Positions 17,755 through 26,639 of a stretch of 64,000 bases of DNA are shown here, one piece after another; position 1 is the first letter of the stretch, and every line of letters starts with the position of its first letter. This DNA is from Mycolicibacterium komossense (lineage in GTDB: Bacteria > Actinomycetota > Actinomycetes > Mycobacteriales > Mycobacteriaceae): contig NZ_JACKTY010000014.1 in NCBI RefSeq assembly GCF_025822605.1, positions 253,883-317,882 on the forward strand, given 5' to 3'. The position numbers and the translations under genes were made by a program. The notes beneath the pieces were generated by a model that was given only the letters and a program-made list of their open reading frames with translations, was not told the DNA's origin and did not search any database.

Positions 17755-18999
17755 ATGACGATCGGCGAGCGAACGGTCCCACTGATCGGTTCCGTCGAAG
17801 AGGCCCTCGGTACAGCGCGCGCTGTCGCGGCCGAGATCGCGGTGGGCGCCGTCGACCGCGAGCGCAACGGGCAGCTACCGGAGGAGGCGCTTGGGCTGGT
17901 GGCTGACTCCGGTCTGCTGGGGATCATCGTGCCCGCCGAGTTCGGTGGACCCGACCTGCCGCTGTCCACTGCCGTGGAGGTGCTTCGCATTCTGGCGCAA
18001 GCCGATTCCGCTGTCGGGCAGCTGCTGTTGGCCCACTTCGTAATCTCCGGGGTGATCCGGGGACTGGGTGACAATGACCCGGCCCCTCGGCTGTACCGGG
18101 ATATTCTCGCCGGGGCCCAGCTGGGTAACGCCACCGTGGAACGTGGTACGCGCACCAGCGTCGAACGATTGACGACCATCTCCCGGGGTGCCGACGGCAA
18201 CTGGGTACTCACCGGCAAGAAGTACTACGCAACCGGCTCACTGGGTGCGACGTGGATTGCGGTGGCGGCGCGTATCGTGGACACGCAATCAAACCCTGAG
18301 CCTGCCCATGGCGCCACCGTTTTCGTTCGGCCGTCTGATCCAGGGGTGACGTTGAACCTGGAGAAGTGGTCGGCATTCGGTCAGCGCGGCACGGCCAGCG
18401 GCGAAGTCATTCTCGACCATGTCGTCGTCGATGACGCGTTCGTGATCGACGAGGGGCCTGATCCCGACCCCGTCACCTCGCCTCCCTCGGTGTTCGGTGC
18501 CTACGATCAGGCGCTGCACGCCGCGGTCGATATCGGAATCGCCAGGGCCGCACTGGAAGACGGCGCCCGATTCGTCACCACCACCAGCAGGCCGTGGTTC
18601 GAGGCGAAGGTGGACACCGCGGCTGAGGACCCCCACGTCGTGCGTCGATTCGGTGAGTTGACGGCGCGGCTGTATGCGCTCGAAGCTCTGTTGGCCCACG
18701 GCAGCCGCCTGGTAGATGCCGCGTTGGCCGAACCGGAACTGACCCGCGAATCGGCGGCGACGGCGTCACTGCAGGTCGCCGCAGCCAAGGCGCTGGCGCA
18801 AGAGTTCGCCGTCGAGATCGCCAGCGGAATCTTCGAACTGACAGGCACTTCGGCGACCGACGGAAAGTATGCGTTGGACCGGCATTGGCGCAACGTGCGA
18901 GTGCATTCGCTGCACGATCCCGCCCGGTGGAAGTACGTCCACCTGGGCAACCACACCCTCAACGGCACGCTTCCGCCACGGTACGGCCTCGTACTCTGA
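17755..18999 (+). CDS. DszC/SfnB-like acyl-CoA-dehydrogenase-fold flavoprotein
   Basis: Flavin-dependent oxidoreductase (414 residues) of the acyl-CoA dehydrogenase fold, group of sulfur-acquisition monooxygenases (DszC, SfnB). Visible: N-terminal helical domain with LGIIVPAEFGGPDLPLS, flavin domain LTGKKYYATGSLGATWIAVA, and the C-terminal ALDRHWRNVRVHSLHDPARW, a variant of the RNxRxHTLHDP motif of this group rather than of beta-oxidation enzymes. Start ATG 17755 has AGAGGA 10 nt upstream; the open frame reaches further back through the tandem repeat but without a ribosome site. Together with the upstream LLM enzyme it could form a desulfurisation pair. Confidence 0.82.
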   Translation: MTIGERTVPLIGSVEEALGTARAVAAEIAVGAVDRERNGQLPEEALGLVADSGLLGIIVPAEFGGPDLPLSTAVEVLRILAQADSAVGQLLLAHFVISGVIRGLGDNDPAPRLYRDILAGAQLGNATVERGTRTSVERLTTISRGADGNWVLTGKKYYATGSLGATWIAVAARIVDTQSNPEPAHGATVFVRPSDPGVTLNLEKWSAFGQRGTASGEVILDHVVVDDAFVIDEGPDPDPVTSPPSVFGAYDQALHAAVDIGIARAALEDGARFVTTTSRPWFEAKVDTAAEDPHVVRRFGELTARLYALEALLAHGSRLVDAALAEPELTRESAATASLQVAAAKALAQEFAVEIASGIFELTGTSATDGKYALDRHWRNVRVHSLHDPARWKYVHLGNHTLNGTLPPRYGLVL

Positions 19000-19257
19000 C
19001 GACAACTACCGTCCCACAACTACGACCCTCACTTAAGATCACCACGATTCCTATCCTGTGCGGTCGTCGTCGCGGTCCGTAGCGTTGGTTTACGTCTGAC
19101 CGTCCGGCGGTGCTGGCGGATCGTGCCTGGAACCAAAACCCTTGGCTACAGCCAGAAGAGCGGATATCGCGTGGATTCGAGATGTCGTCGGGAGTGCGGC
19201 TGACTGCTGCTCGGGGAGTGGTACCGGGGCCACCCATTCAACCTAGAGAGCGTTCGC
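19000..19257. other. 258-bp leader region before metN operon
   Basis: No gene is supported here. An 8-bp direct repeat ACAACTAC occurs at 19002-19009 and 19016-19023. I looked for a SAM-type riboswitch because a met operon follows, and could not recognise its conserved cores. The operon promoter and any regulator site must lie in this stretch. Confidence 0.4.
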
Positions 19258-20259
19258 ATGATTGAGATCGAGAACCTGACGAAACGGTTCGGGGACCGAA
19301 CAGTCCTCGATGATATTTCGCTTTCCGTCCCCAACGGTGAGATTCTGGCGGTGGTCGGCCCCAGTGGTGCGGGAAAGACAACACTCTCGCGTTGCGTCAG
19401 CTTTTTGGAGCGGCCCACCAGCGGTACCGTCCGCGTCGACGGCAAGGACTTCAGCCGCCTCGAAGGAGCCGAACTCGTCACGGCGCGGCGAAGCGTCGGC
19501 GTCATCTTCCAGACCGCACCCCTGCTCAGGCGTCGCACCGTCGCCCAGAACATCGCGTTGCCACTGGAGTACCTGGGTGCTACCGATGCCTCCATCGACA
19601 AGCGCGTCACCTCTCTGCTGGAGCGGGTTGGACTCGCCGATCGGCGCGACTATCTGCCCGCGCAGCTCTCCGGCGGTCAGAAACAACGGGTGGGGATCGC
19701 CCGTGCGCTGGCGCTGGGGCCGTCGTATCTGCTGTCGGACGAGGCGACCTCGGGCTTGGATCCGAGCACGACGAAGTCAATCCTCGGCCTGCTCAGTCAC
19801 CTGCGCGACGACCTCGGGCTGGCCATCATCCTGATCACCCACGAGATGGAGGTGGTGCGCGAGATCGCCGACTCGGTGGCCCGGATCGACGGCGGCCGGA
19901 TCATCGAAAGCGGTTCGGTGAGCGACGTCATCCTCGACCCGACCTCGTCGTTGGCCCGCGAGCTACTTCCGGATCGGCCCAGCGTGCCGTTCGAGGGGGA
20001 CAGCGAGGTCTGGGAGGTCTCCTACGCCTCGCGCAACGTCCCGCTGGACTGGCTCACTTCGATTCACACCGTGCCCGGCATCTCCGGCGCCCAGGTCAAC
20101 GTGCTCAGCGCCAGTGTCGAGTCGATCCGCGGAGTCGCGGTCGGGCGTGCACTGCTGGCGATCTCCCCGATCACCCCCGTGGGCTTCGACAGCTATCTGC
20201 GTGAGCGCGGCCTGCACGTCACAGCGGTCAGCGCCAAGGCAAAAGAGGCGGCGGCGTGA
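19258..20259 (+). CDS. metN: MetN-type ABC transporter ATPase with NIL domain
   Basis: ATP-binding subunit of a methionine-type (MUT) importer, 333 residues. Walker [10 protein letters not shown] (about residue 36), signature [15 protein letters not shown], Walker [14 protein letters not shown] and the H-loop [20 protein letters not shown] are all present. From about residue 255 there is a NIL ligand-sensing domain ([20 protein letters not shown]). It is coupled to metI by a GTGA overlap. Because the operon runs on into sulfur monooxygenases, the substrate may be a methionine derivative or another organosulfur compound rather than methionine itself (inference). Confidence 0.9.
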   Translation: MIEIENLTKRFGDRTVLDDISLSVPNGEILAVVGPSGAGKTTLSRCVSFLERPTSGTVRVDGKDFSRLEGAELVTARRSVGVIFQTAPLLRRRTVAQNIALPLEYLGATDASIDKRVTSLLERVGLADRRDYLPAQLSGGQKQRVGIARALALGPSYLLSDEATSGLDPSTTKSILGLLSHLRDDLGLAIILITHEMEVVREIADSVARIDGGRIIESGSVSDVILDPTSSLARELLPDRPSVPFEGDSEVWEVSYASRNVPLDWLTSIHTVPGISGAQVNVLSASVESIRGVAVGRALLAISPITPVGFDSYLRERGLHVTAVSAKAKEAAA

Positions 20260-20939
20260 ATCTCGCTGCTGGAGAAGACTTCAGTACCCCGTGGGACAAG
20301 GTTCCCGATCTGCTGTTGCCTGCTTACGGGCAGACCTGGCTGATGGTCGGCATCACCATGGTGCTGGTGCTGGTGATCGGCACGCCGGTCGGAATCACGT
20401 TGCACAACACCTCGGAGTTCGGGCTCTATCCCAACCCGAAGGTGTTCGCCGTGCTCAATACGATCGTGAACATCGGGCGTTCGCTGCCGTTCCTGATCCT
20501 GATGACGGCGATCATCCCGGTGACGCGGTTCCTGGTGGGGACCACCATCGGTATCTCTGCGGCGATCGTGCCGATGACCGTGGCCGGCGTCCCGTTCTTC
20601 GCTCGGCTGGTGCAGAACGCGTTGCGCGACGTGCGCTCCGATGTGACCGATATGGGCCTGGTATCCGGTGGTACCAACCTCCAGCTGATTCGCACGGTCC
20701 AGCTCTCGGAAGCGCTGCCCGCGCTCGCTGGGGCATTGACGGTGAACGTCATCGCGATGATCGAGTACTCCGCCATCGCCGGGTCGATCGGCGCAGGCGG
20801 CGTGGGTAACCTCGCAATCACCTACGGCTACAACCGTTTTGATCACAACATCATGATCGCCACCGTGATCACCTTGATCATCACCGTCCAAGTCGTGCAA
20901 TTCGCCGGCGACCGCCTGGTCAAAGCGCTCACGCGCTAG
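20256..20939 (+). CDS. metI: MetI-type ABC transporter permease
   Basis: Membrane subunit of the metNIQ importer, 227 residues, usual length. Five hydrophobic segments are visible; the EAA-like loop [20 protein letters not shown] and the family-typical [20 protein letters not shown] lie in the second half. GTG 20256 overlaps the metN stop. The binding-protein gene follows after 26 bp. Confidence 0.9.
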   Translation: MNLAAGEDFSTPWDKVPDLLLPAYGQTWLMVGITMVLVLVIGTPVGITLHNTSEFGLYPNPKVFAVLNTIVNIGRSLPFLILMTAIIPVTRFLVGTTIGISAAIVPMTVAGVPFFARLVQNALRDVRSDVTDMGLVSGGTNLQLIRTVQLSEALPALAGALTVNVIAMIEYSAIAGSIGAGGVGNLAITYGYNRFDHNIMIATVITLIITVQVVQFAGDRLVKALTR

Positions 20940-20965
20940 CTTCCTCCCAACCCGAAAGTACACTC

Positions 20966-21859
20966 ATGACAAACCTGACCGACTCTCCGGCCGACGACAT
21001 CGAGATCAAGAAGAAGAAGCGCTGGCCCTGGATTGCCGCCGCGGTGGTGGTCGTTGTCGCGATCGCGGGAGGGGTGACGTACGCCAAGCTCTCCAACGAG
21101 GACAGGCCCTTCGGTACCAATCTGAAGGTCGCGACCTGGAGTACCGATATCGCCGCCGAGAACCTGCTGAAGTACATCACCGATGAGGTGGCTCCCAGCC
21201 ACGGCATCACCATCGAGCCGGTCAAGATCGACAACCTGATCGAGATCAACCGTGCCGTGGATGCGGGCACGGTAGCGGGCAACTTCTTCGAGCACCAGCC
21301 GTTCCTCAACGATGCCATCGCGGCCAACGGATTTCATCTGACCCTCGCCGCGCCCACCTTCACCTGGGACCAGGCTTCGTACTCGAACAAGTACAAGAGC
21401 TGGGACCAGGTGCCGGGTGGCGCCAAGGTCGCCCTGCGTGACGACCCGGCCGGGCAGGCCATCGCGCTGCTGGATCTCGCGTACGACAAGCAGATCACCC
21501 TGAAGCCGGGTAAGGACACCATCGCGGGCCTGCCGCAGCTATCCGATATCGCCACCAACCCAAAGAATTACCAGTTCGTTCAGGTGCCGATCGGGCAGCT
21601 GGCCCGCAGCCTAGACGATGTCGACGTCATCGTCGTGCACATCTCCGACGTCTACGCGGCCGGTCTGCGAGAGGACCAGATCATCGCTCGCGAGCCGGCA
21701 CCGAAAGGAAGTGAGGGTGGTCTCGTCGTCTCTGACAAGCACCTCAACGATCCGAATGTGCAGAAGCTGATCGCGACGTTCAAGGACCCGAAGATCGCCG
21801 AGTTCCTGCAGACCACCGACAACGAGCTGATCCGCAATACCCTTGGGCCGATCTCTTGA
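20966..21859 (+). CDS. metQ: MetQ/NLPA-type substrate-binding protein, TM-anchored
   Basis: Extracytoplasmic binding protein of the NlpA/MetQ family, 297 residues. It begins with a charged tail (EIKKKKRW) and a single transmembrane segment (residues 21-40, WPWIAAAVVVVVAIAGGVTY) with no lipobox cysteine, so it appears membrane-anchored rather than lipid-anchored. The mature domain has LKVATWSTDIAAENLLKYI, the family motif GTVAGNFFEHQPFLND and TAGLREDQII-like ligand-site loops. Its stop overlaps the start of the next monooxygenase (TTGA), which ties transport to oxidation. Confidence 0.88.
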   Translation: MTNLTDSPADDIEIKKKKRWPWIAAAVVVVVAIAGGVTYAKLSNEDRPFGTNLKVATWSTDIAAENLLKYITDEVAPSHGITIEPVKIDNLIEINRAVDAGTVAGNFFEHQPFLNDAIAANGFHLTLAAPTFTWDQASYSNKYKSWDQVPGGAKVALRDDPAGQAIALLDLAYDKQITLKPGKDTIAGLPQLSDIATNPKNYQFVQVPIGQLARSLDDVDVIVVHISDVYAAGLREDQIIAREPAPKGSEGGLVVSDKHLNDPNVQKLIATFKDPKIAEFLQTTDNELIRNTLGPIS

Positions 21860-23268
21860 CGAAGAAAAAGCCACTGTATTACTCGGCGTTCGTGATGAAC
21901 ACCGCATCCCATGTGCTGCATGGACTCTGGCGGGCACCGGAAGCCGAGAACCACAAGTTCAACTCACTTCGGCACTGGACGTCGGTGGCGGCGGAGGTCG
22001 ACAAGGCCGGTTACGACCTGATCTTCTTCGCCGACGTCTTCGGGCTGCGGGCACCGTGGAACGGGAACTGGCGCAAGGCTGTCGAAGGCGGTATTCAGAT
22101 TCCGGTCAACGATCCGTCGGTGCTGGCTTCGGCGTTGGCGGCGGCGACGGAGAACCTGGGCATCGTCTTCACCAGCTCGATCGTCCAGGACCACCCGTTC
22201 AACTTCGCCCGCCGGATGTCGTCACTGGACCACTACACCGAGGGCCGCCTCGGTTGGAACATCGTCACCAGCTTCAACGCCAACGTATTTCGCAGTTTCG
22301 GTCATGACGGCACACTCAACCACGACGAGCGCTACAAGTGGGCCTACGAGTACGTCGATGTCGCCTACAAGCTATGGGAAGGCTCGTGGGACGACGACGG
22401 GCTGGTGCAGGACAAAGAGGCCGGGATCCACGCCGACCCGTCGAAGATCCACAAGATCAATCACGTCGGGGACCGCTACAGCGTCGAGGGACCACACTTC
22501 GTCGCACCCTCGCCGCAGCGGACACCGGTGCTCTTCCAGGCTGGTTCCTCGCCAGCCGGTCAGCTGTTCTCTGCCCGCAATGCCGAGGGCGTCTACATCA
22601 GCAGCCCGACCCCGGCCGACGCGCACCAGCTGACCTCCGAAACCCGCTCACTGGCAGCGCAATACGGCAGAAATCCCGAGGACATCACCTTCGCGCAGGG
22701 GTTGTCCTTCGTGATCGGTGACACCCACGCCGAAGCCGTCCGCCGCAACGACGAGCTCAAGCGCTACCTCGACCTGGAAGGCATTGCGCTCCATGCCCTA
22801 GGCGACGCCGGGATCGATGCCGGTAGCTTGCCGCTGGACACCCCGATCAGTGAGCTCGGGGAGTTCACCGGCGTGAAGAGCTTCATCCGCTGGGCTTCGG
22901 AGGTGTCCGGTAATGACCAGCCGACCATCCGGGACATGGCCTGGGTGATGGAGGGCGCCAACCGGGTTGTCGGCACGCCGAAGGAAATTGCCGATCGCCT
23001 CGAAGAGTGGCGCGAAGCCGGCGTCGACGGCATCAACGTCTACCACGCCACCGTCCCCGGCTCGTTCCGCGAGGTGGCCGACCGTCTTTTCCCGACGTTG
23101 CGGGAGCGTGGACTGATCAGCACGGACAAATCGGGGACGTTGCGGCAGAAGTTGCTCGGCCGTGGCGACCGGTTGCCCGATAGTCATCCGGCCGCTGCCT
23201 ATCGTGGTGCGTTCGACGACAACGATCTGCTGAACAACGTCGGGACGCCCGTCGGCGCCACCCACTGA
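21856..23268 (+). CDS. LLM-class FMNH2 monooxygenase, NtaA/SnaA/DszA type (copy 2)
   Basis: 470-residue luciferase-like monooxygenase, close paralogue of the gene at 16157. Signature SSLDHYTEGRLGWNIVTS and AGSSPAGQLFSARNAEGVYI are conserved. It starts at TTG 21856, which overlaps the metQ stop by four bases, so translation depends on the transporter genes. Likely role: oxidative cleavage of the compound imported by MetNIQ, using reduced FMN from a reductase not seen here. An SsuD-type enzyme follows 10 bp later. Confidence 0.9.
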   Translation: MTKKKPLYYSAFVMNTASHVLHGLWRAPEAENHKFNSLRHWTSVAAEVDKAGYDLIFFADVFGLRAPWNGNWRKAVEGGIQIPVNDPSVLASALAAATENLGIVFTSSIVQDHPFNFARRMSSLDHYTEGRLGWNIVTSFNANVFRSFGHDGTLNHDERYKWAYEYVDVAYKLWEGSWDDDGLVQDKEAGIHADPSKIHKINHVGDRYSVEGPHFVAPSPQRTPVLFQAGSSPAGQLFSARNAEGVYISSPTPADAHQLTSETRSLAAQYGRNPEDITFAQGLSFVIGDTHAEAVRRNDELKRYLDLEGIALHALGDAGIDAGSLPLDTPISELGEFTGVKSFIRWASEVSGNDQPTIRDMAWVMEGANRVVGTPKEIADRLEEWREAGVDGINVYHATVPGSFREVADRLFPTLRERGLISTDKSGTLRQKLLGRGDRLPDSHPAAAYRGAFDDNDLLNNVGTPVGATH

Positions 23269-23278
23269 AAGGACCGTT

Positions 23279-24451
23279 GTGACCGGCCTGAAGTTCCACT
23301 GGTTCCTGCCCACCAACGGTGGCGACAGCCGCAACGTCGTCGGCACCGGCCACGGCGTCACCGGGGGCAACGCCACCCGGCCCGCGTCCGTAGAGTATCT
23401 GGGCCAGATCGCCCGCAGTGCCGAACAATTGGGATTCGAGGCAGCGCTGACCCCGACCGGCGCCCTGTGCAACGACGCCTGGGTCACCACTGCGATGATC
23501 AGCAGCCTCTCACAGCGGCTCGATTTCCTGGTAGCCTTCCGCCCCGGCGCGGTCGCGCCCTACCTGGCCGCGCAGATGGCTGGTTCCTTCCAAAATCTCT
23601 CGGGCGGAAGGCTTCTGCTCAACGTCGTCACGGGCGGCGAGGAACACGAACAGCAGATGTTCGGGGACTATCTCGACAAGGACGAGCGCTACGCGCGCAC
23701 CGACGAGTTCCTCGAGATCGTCCGGTTGCTATGGACGGGGGAGACGGTCAACTTCACCGGCAGGCATCTGTCGGTGACGGACTCGACGCTGTACCAGATC
23801 CCCGACCCGTTGCCGAAAATCTACTTCGGCGGCTCCTCGCCTGCCGCCATCGACGTCGCCGCCAAGCGCGCCGATGTGTATCTGACCTGGGGCGAGCCCC
23901 CGGCGGCGGTGGCCGAGAAACTGGACCGGGTCCGCAAGGCCGCTGCCGATGTAGGGCGAGAGCTGCGCTACGGGATGCGACTGCACACCATCGCCCGCGA
24001 AACCTCCGAGGAGGCCTGGACCGAGGCACGCCGGCTCGTTGCGCACATCTCCGACGACGACATCGCGCGGGCACAGTCGAAGCTGCGGCAGTCGGCGTCC
24101 GAGGGGCAACGGCGGATGTTGGAATTGCACAAGGGCAGCAAGGACAACCTCGAGATCTACCCGAACCTGTGGGCCGGTACCGGTCTGGTCCGCGGCGGGG
24201 CGGGCACCTCCATGGTCGGTTCCTATCGCGAGATAGCAGACCTCATTGAGGCCTACCGTGCAGTCGGCATCGAAGAATTCGTACTGTCGGGATACCCGCA
24301 CCTGGAAGAGGCGTATTGGTTCGGCGAAGGGGTTCTCCCGGAACTCGCGCGCCGCGGGCTCTGGCAGCACCCGGCCAGTGCCGTCCGCACCCTGGACACT
24401 TCCGGCACCGTGGACACTCCCGGCGCGGGAGTGCGGACCGCCGCGTCATGA
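23279..24451 (+). CDS. ssuD: SsuD-type alkanesulfonate monooxygenase (LLM family)
   Basis: 390-residue LLM monooxygenase of the alkanesulfonate (SsuD/SfnG) subfamily, which releases sulfite from sulfonates or sulfones with FMNH2. It opens LKFHWFLPTNGGDSRNVVG; the family core SGGRLLLNVVTGGEEHEQQ lies near residue 115, and KIYFGGSSPAAIDVAAKRAD near residue 180. GTG 23279 has a clear AAAGGA site. It sits between the DszA-like enzyme and a FAD/NAD(P) oxidoreductase, giving a possible two-step pathway: first a hydroxylation, then C-S cleavage. Confidence 0.87.
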   Translation: MTGLKFHWFLPTNGGDSRNVVGTGHGVTGGNATRPASVEYLGQIARSAEQLGFEAALTPTGALCNDAWVTTAMISSLSQRLDFLVAFRPGAVAPYLAAQMAGSFQNLSGGRLLLNVVTGGEEHEQQMFGDYLDKDERYARTDEFLEIVRLLWTGETVNFTGRHLSVTDSTLYQIPDPLPKIYFGGSSPAAIDVAAKRADVYLTWGEPPAAVAEKLDRVRKAAADVGRELRYGMRLHTIARETSEEAWTEARRLVAHISDDDIARAQSKLRQSASEGQRRMLELHKGSKDNLEIYPNLWAGTGLVRGGAGTSMVGSYREIADLIEAYRAVGIEEFVLSGYPHLEEAYWFGEGVLPELARRGLWQHPASAVRTLDTSGTVDTPGAGVRTAAS

Positions 24452-24458
24452 GGGCGTG

Positions 24459-25919
24459 ATGACGGCAACCACGAGTGAGATCGCCCGGCCCACCCGAATC
24501 ATCGTTGTCGGTGGGGGATTCAGCGGTGCGCTGACAGCGGTGAACATTGCCCGGCTCAGTGAGTATCCGGCGCACATCACCGTTGTCAACGACGGCCGGC
24601 CAGTGGGGCGGGGAGTCGCTTACGCCCTGCGCAGGCCGGAGTATCTGCTCAACGTGGCCGCGCGCAACATGTCCGCGTTTCCCGACGAACCCGACCACTT
24701 TCTGCACTGGCTGCAGACGCGTTCCGAGTTCGGCTCACTGTCGGAGATAGAGCTCCGCGAGCGATTCATCCCGCGCCAGATCTACGGCGACTATCTGTGT
24801 TCCATCGTCCAGCACCACCTGCAGAGTCCAGGAGGCAGGACACCGGTCAGCGCCGAGTTCGTCACGTCCGAGGCGGTTGATATCGAACCGCGGGAACCGG
24901 GCTGCGTCGTGCGACTGGCAGACGGTTCGGCACTCGAGGCCGACCGGGTGATCCTGGCCACCGGTAACGAATCACCGTCACCGCTGCCCGGTTCGGAATC
25001 ACTCGCGGATCACCCGGCTTGGGTGGGCAATCCGTGGCAGCCGTGGGAGGAGCGGCTCGCCGGTCTTGACGTCAGCACAGGAGCCGGCGTCGTCATCCTT
25101 GGCACCGGACTAACAGCTGTCGACATCATCATCACGCTGCGCACCATGGGATGGCTGGGCAGCATCCACACGGTTTCGCGGCACGGGTGGTTTCCGCACG
25201 CGCATTTCCGCGGTATCGAGTACCCGGAATTTCCGCCGGAGGATCTCGATCTCGCGACCGTCGGGCTCGACGGCTTGCTGGACCTGATCCAGCATCATTG
25301 CGCAATTCTCAACGAGCGCAACGAGAATCCCGCGATCATCGTAGACAAACTGCGCCCGCATACCCAGCGGATTTGGAGCGGCTTCACCCGCGAGGAGCGG
25401 CTGGCGTTCGCCGGCAAACACGCGGCCCGCTGGAATGTCTACCGGCACCGGATCGCACCGGTGTTGCATGCCCAGATCACCGGTTCGCAATTGACCGGAC
25501 AGTTGCGAGCTCACGCCGCGAACATCGAGGTCCTGGAAGCGTCGAGGGACCGGATTCTCGTTCACCTGCAGGACCGCCAGCCCCTGCTGGGCCATCTGGT
25601 GATCAACGCCACGGGGCCGGCCACCAAGTTCACCGCCACCCGCTCAGTCCTGCTACAGAACCTGCTGCGGCGCGACCTGGTGGCTCCTGACGAAACGAAT
25701 ATGGGTGTGCGCGTCGACTCCGACCACACCGTGGTGACCGCTGGCGGGGATCGGTCGCCATGGCTGCTCGCTTTGGGTCCGCAGTTGAAGGGCACCTACT
25801 GGGAGACCATTGCGGTGCCTGAGCTTCGCGGTCAAGCCAGGCGGGTGGCCGAGACCGTCCTTGGCAGTGCAGCTACTCGTGACAAGCATGACCAGCTGGT
25901 GCTGGAGTACATGATCTGA
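24459..25919 (+). CDS. FAD/NAD(P)-binding oxidoreductase
   Basis: 486-residue flavoprotein of the FAD-NAD(P)-binding (PF13454-like) family. N-terminal Rossmann motif IIVVGGGFSGALTAVNIARL, a conserved GVAYALRRPEYLLNVAARNM, an EADRVILATGNESP strand and a second nucleotide site GVVILGTGLTAVDIIITL. ATG 24459 has GAGGG before it. In this operon it may supply reduced flavin to the LLM enzymes or oxidise a pathway intermediate; neither is shown. The far C-terminus VLEYMI precedes a small membrane-protein ORF by 20 bp. Confidence 0.82.
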   Translation: MTATTSEIARPTRIIVVGGGFSGALTAVNIARLSEYPAHITVVNDGRPVGRGVAYALRRPEYLLNVAARNMSAFPDEPDHFLHWLQTRSEFGSLSEIELRERFIPRQIYGDYLCSIVQHHLQSPGGRTPVSAEFVTSEAVDIEPREPGCVVRLADGSALEADRVILATGNESPSPLPGSESLADHPAWVGNPWQPWEERLAGLDVSTGAGVVILGTGLTAVDIIITLRTMGWLGSIHTVSRHGWFPHAHFRGIEYPEFPPEDLDLATVGLDGLLDLIQHHCAILNERNENPAIIVDKLRPHTQRIWSGFTREERLAFAGKHAARWNVYRHRIAPVLHAQITGSQLTGQLRAHAANIEVLEASRDRILVHLQDRQPLLGHLVINATGPATKFTATRSVLLQNLLRRDLVAPDETNMGVRVDSDHTVVTAGGDRSPWLLALGPQLKGTYWETIAVPELRGQARRVAETVLGSAATRDKHDQLVLEYMI

Positions 25920-25939
25920 CCGCCGTGCAGAGGGAGGAG

Positions 25940-26089
25940 ATGATGAGTCATTCAGAGACACTGGAGCGTTGGATGATGTCGAGCGTGTCCGGCGCTCACC
26001 AAGCGGCGCGGTGGTGGCCGTGGGTTGTCGTTGCTGTGGCAATCACTGCCGTTGTGATCGGCGGGGTGTTGTACAGCCCAGGAACGTAG
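25940..26089 (+). CDS. 49-residue single-pass membrane protein
   Basis: Short ORF, 20 bp after the FAD oxidoreductase and preceded by the strong ribosome site GAGGGAGGAG. It begins MMSHSETLERWMM, has a Trp-rich junction (RWWPW) and one hydrophobic segment (VVVAVAITAVVIGGVLY), ending LYSPGT. An in-frame ATG at 25943 is equally well placed. Charge distribution predicts the N-terminus inside. Role unknown; position suggests a membrane tether or transporter accessory in the organosulfur operon. Confidence 0.65.
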   Translation: MMSHSETLERWMMSSVSGAHQAARWWPWVVVAVAITAVVIGGVLYSPGT

Positions 26090-26149
26090 TTCTATTCGCG
26101 GCGAGTCGAAGACTGAGCGCGAGGCGTGGGGCGGCCTAACGTGAGGACG

Positions 26150-26455
26150 ATGGGACATAGTCTGGCTTTGGCTGACACTCGGGTGGATGGTGACTACTGG
26201 CACCCGCAGGCCAGGTGCCGCCGGACGTCGGCGGAGTATTTCTTCGCACCCGAGAATGAGCGACGCGATATCCGATTGCGCCGTGAGCAGTTGGCCAAGC
26301 AGATCTGCCGGGCTTGCCCCGTTTTGTTGCTTTGCCGTTCGTATGCGGTGGACGCCCGTGAGAGCTACGGAATCTGGGGCGCGACCACACCCCGGGAACG
26401 CCAGCGCCTCGCCGCCGACCAATCAGGACGCTTGAACGGCGAACAGCGTGGTTGA
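26150..26455 (+). CDS. WhiB-family iron-sulfur regulator (copy 1)
   Basis: Small Fe-S cluster protein of the WhiB family, 101 residues from ATG 26150. Four cysteines follow the C-X29-C-X2-C-X5-C pattern (ARCRRTS ... QICRACPVLLLC), and the GIWGATTPRER turn and basic tail follow. Such proteins bind a 4Fe-4S cluster and alter transcription with sigma factors in response to redox or NO. It lies 60 bp after the sulfur operon on the same strand. Upstream in-frame GTGs (26126, 26141) are possible starts; ATG may be leaderless. Confidence 0.88.
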   Translation: MGHSLALADTRVDGDYWHPQARCRRTSAEYFFAPENERRDIRLRREQLAKQICRACPVLLLCRSYAVDARESYGIWGATTPRERQRLAADQSGRLNGEQRG

Positions 26456-26484
26456 CCGGGGTGGACTTCCCGCGACACCAGGGG

Positions 26485-26634
26485 CTAACGCCAAAAGTCC
26501 GGCCCCTCAGGCTGATACATCGGTGCTTCGGCCCCGCCTCCGACGAGTTCGTTGAATGTCTCGGGTTCGGAATGGCTCCGTAACCCGATCAGAACCTCCA
26601 TCGCGTTGTCGGTGAGTCGGCGGGATGTATCCAT
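26485..26634 (-). CDS. Hypothetical 49-residue protein, convergent to WhiB
   Basis: Unrecognised short ORF, ATG 26634 to TAG 26485. It begins MDTSRRLTDNAMEVLIGLRS, has an acidic polar centre (HSEPETFNELVGG) and ends EGPDFWR. Amphipathic composition, normal codon choice and a GGGGAA ribosome-like site 6-8 nt upstream support coding. No membrane segment or known motif. It lies 29 bp from the WhiB stop in convergent orientation. Confidence 0.45.
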   Translation of the reverse strand: MDTSRRLTDNAMEVLIGLRSHSEPETFNELVGGGAEAPMYQPEGPDFWR

Positions 26635-26639
26635 TTTCC

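Noticed and set aside
19000..19257. Possible SAM riboswitch before metN
   Set aside because: Leader length is suitable, but I could not match the conserved SAM-I or SAM-IV core elements.
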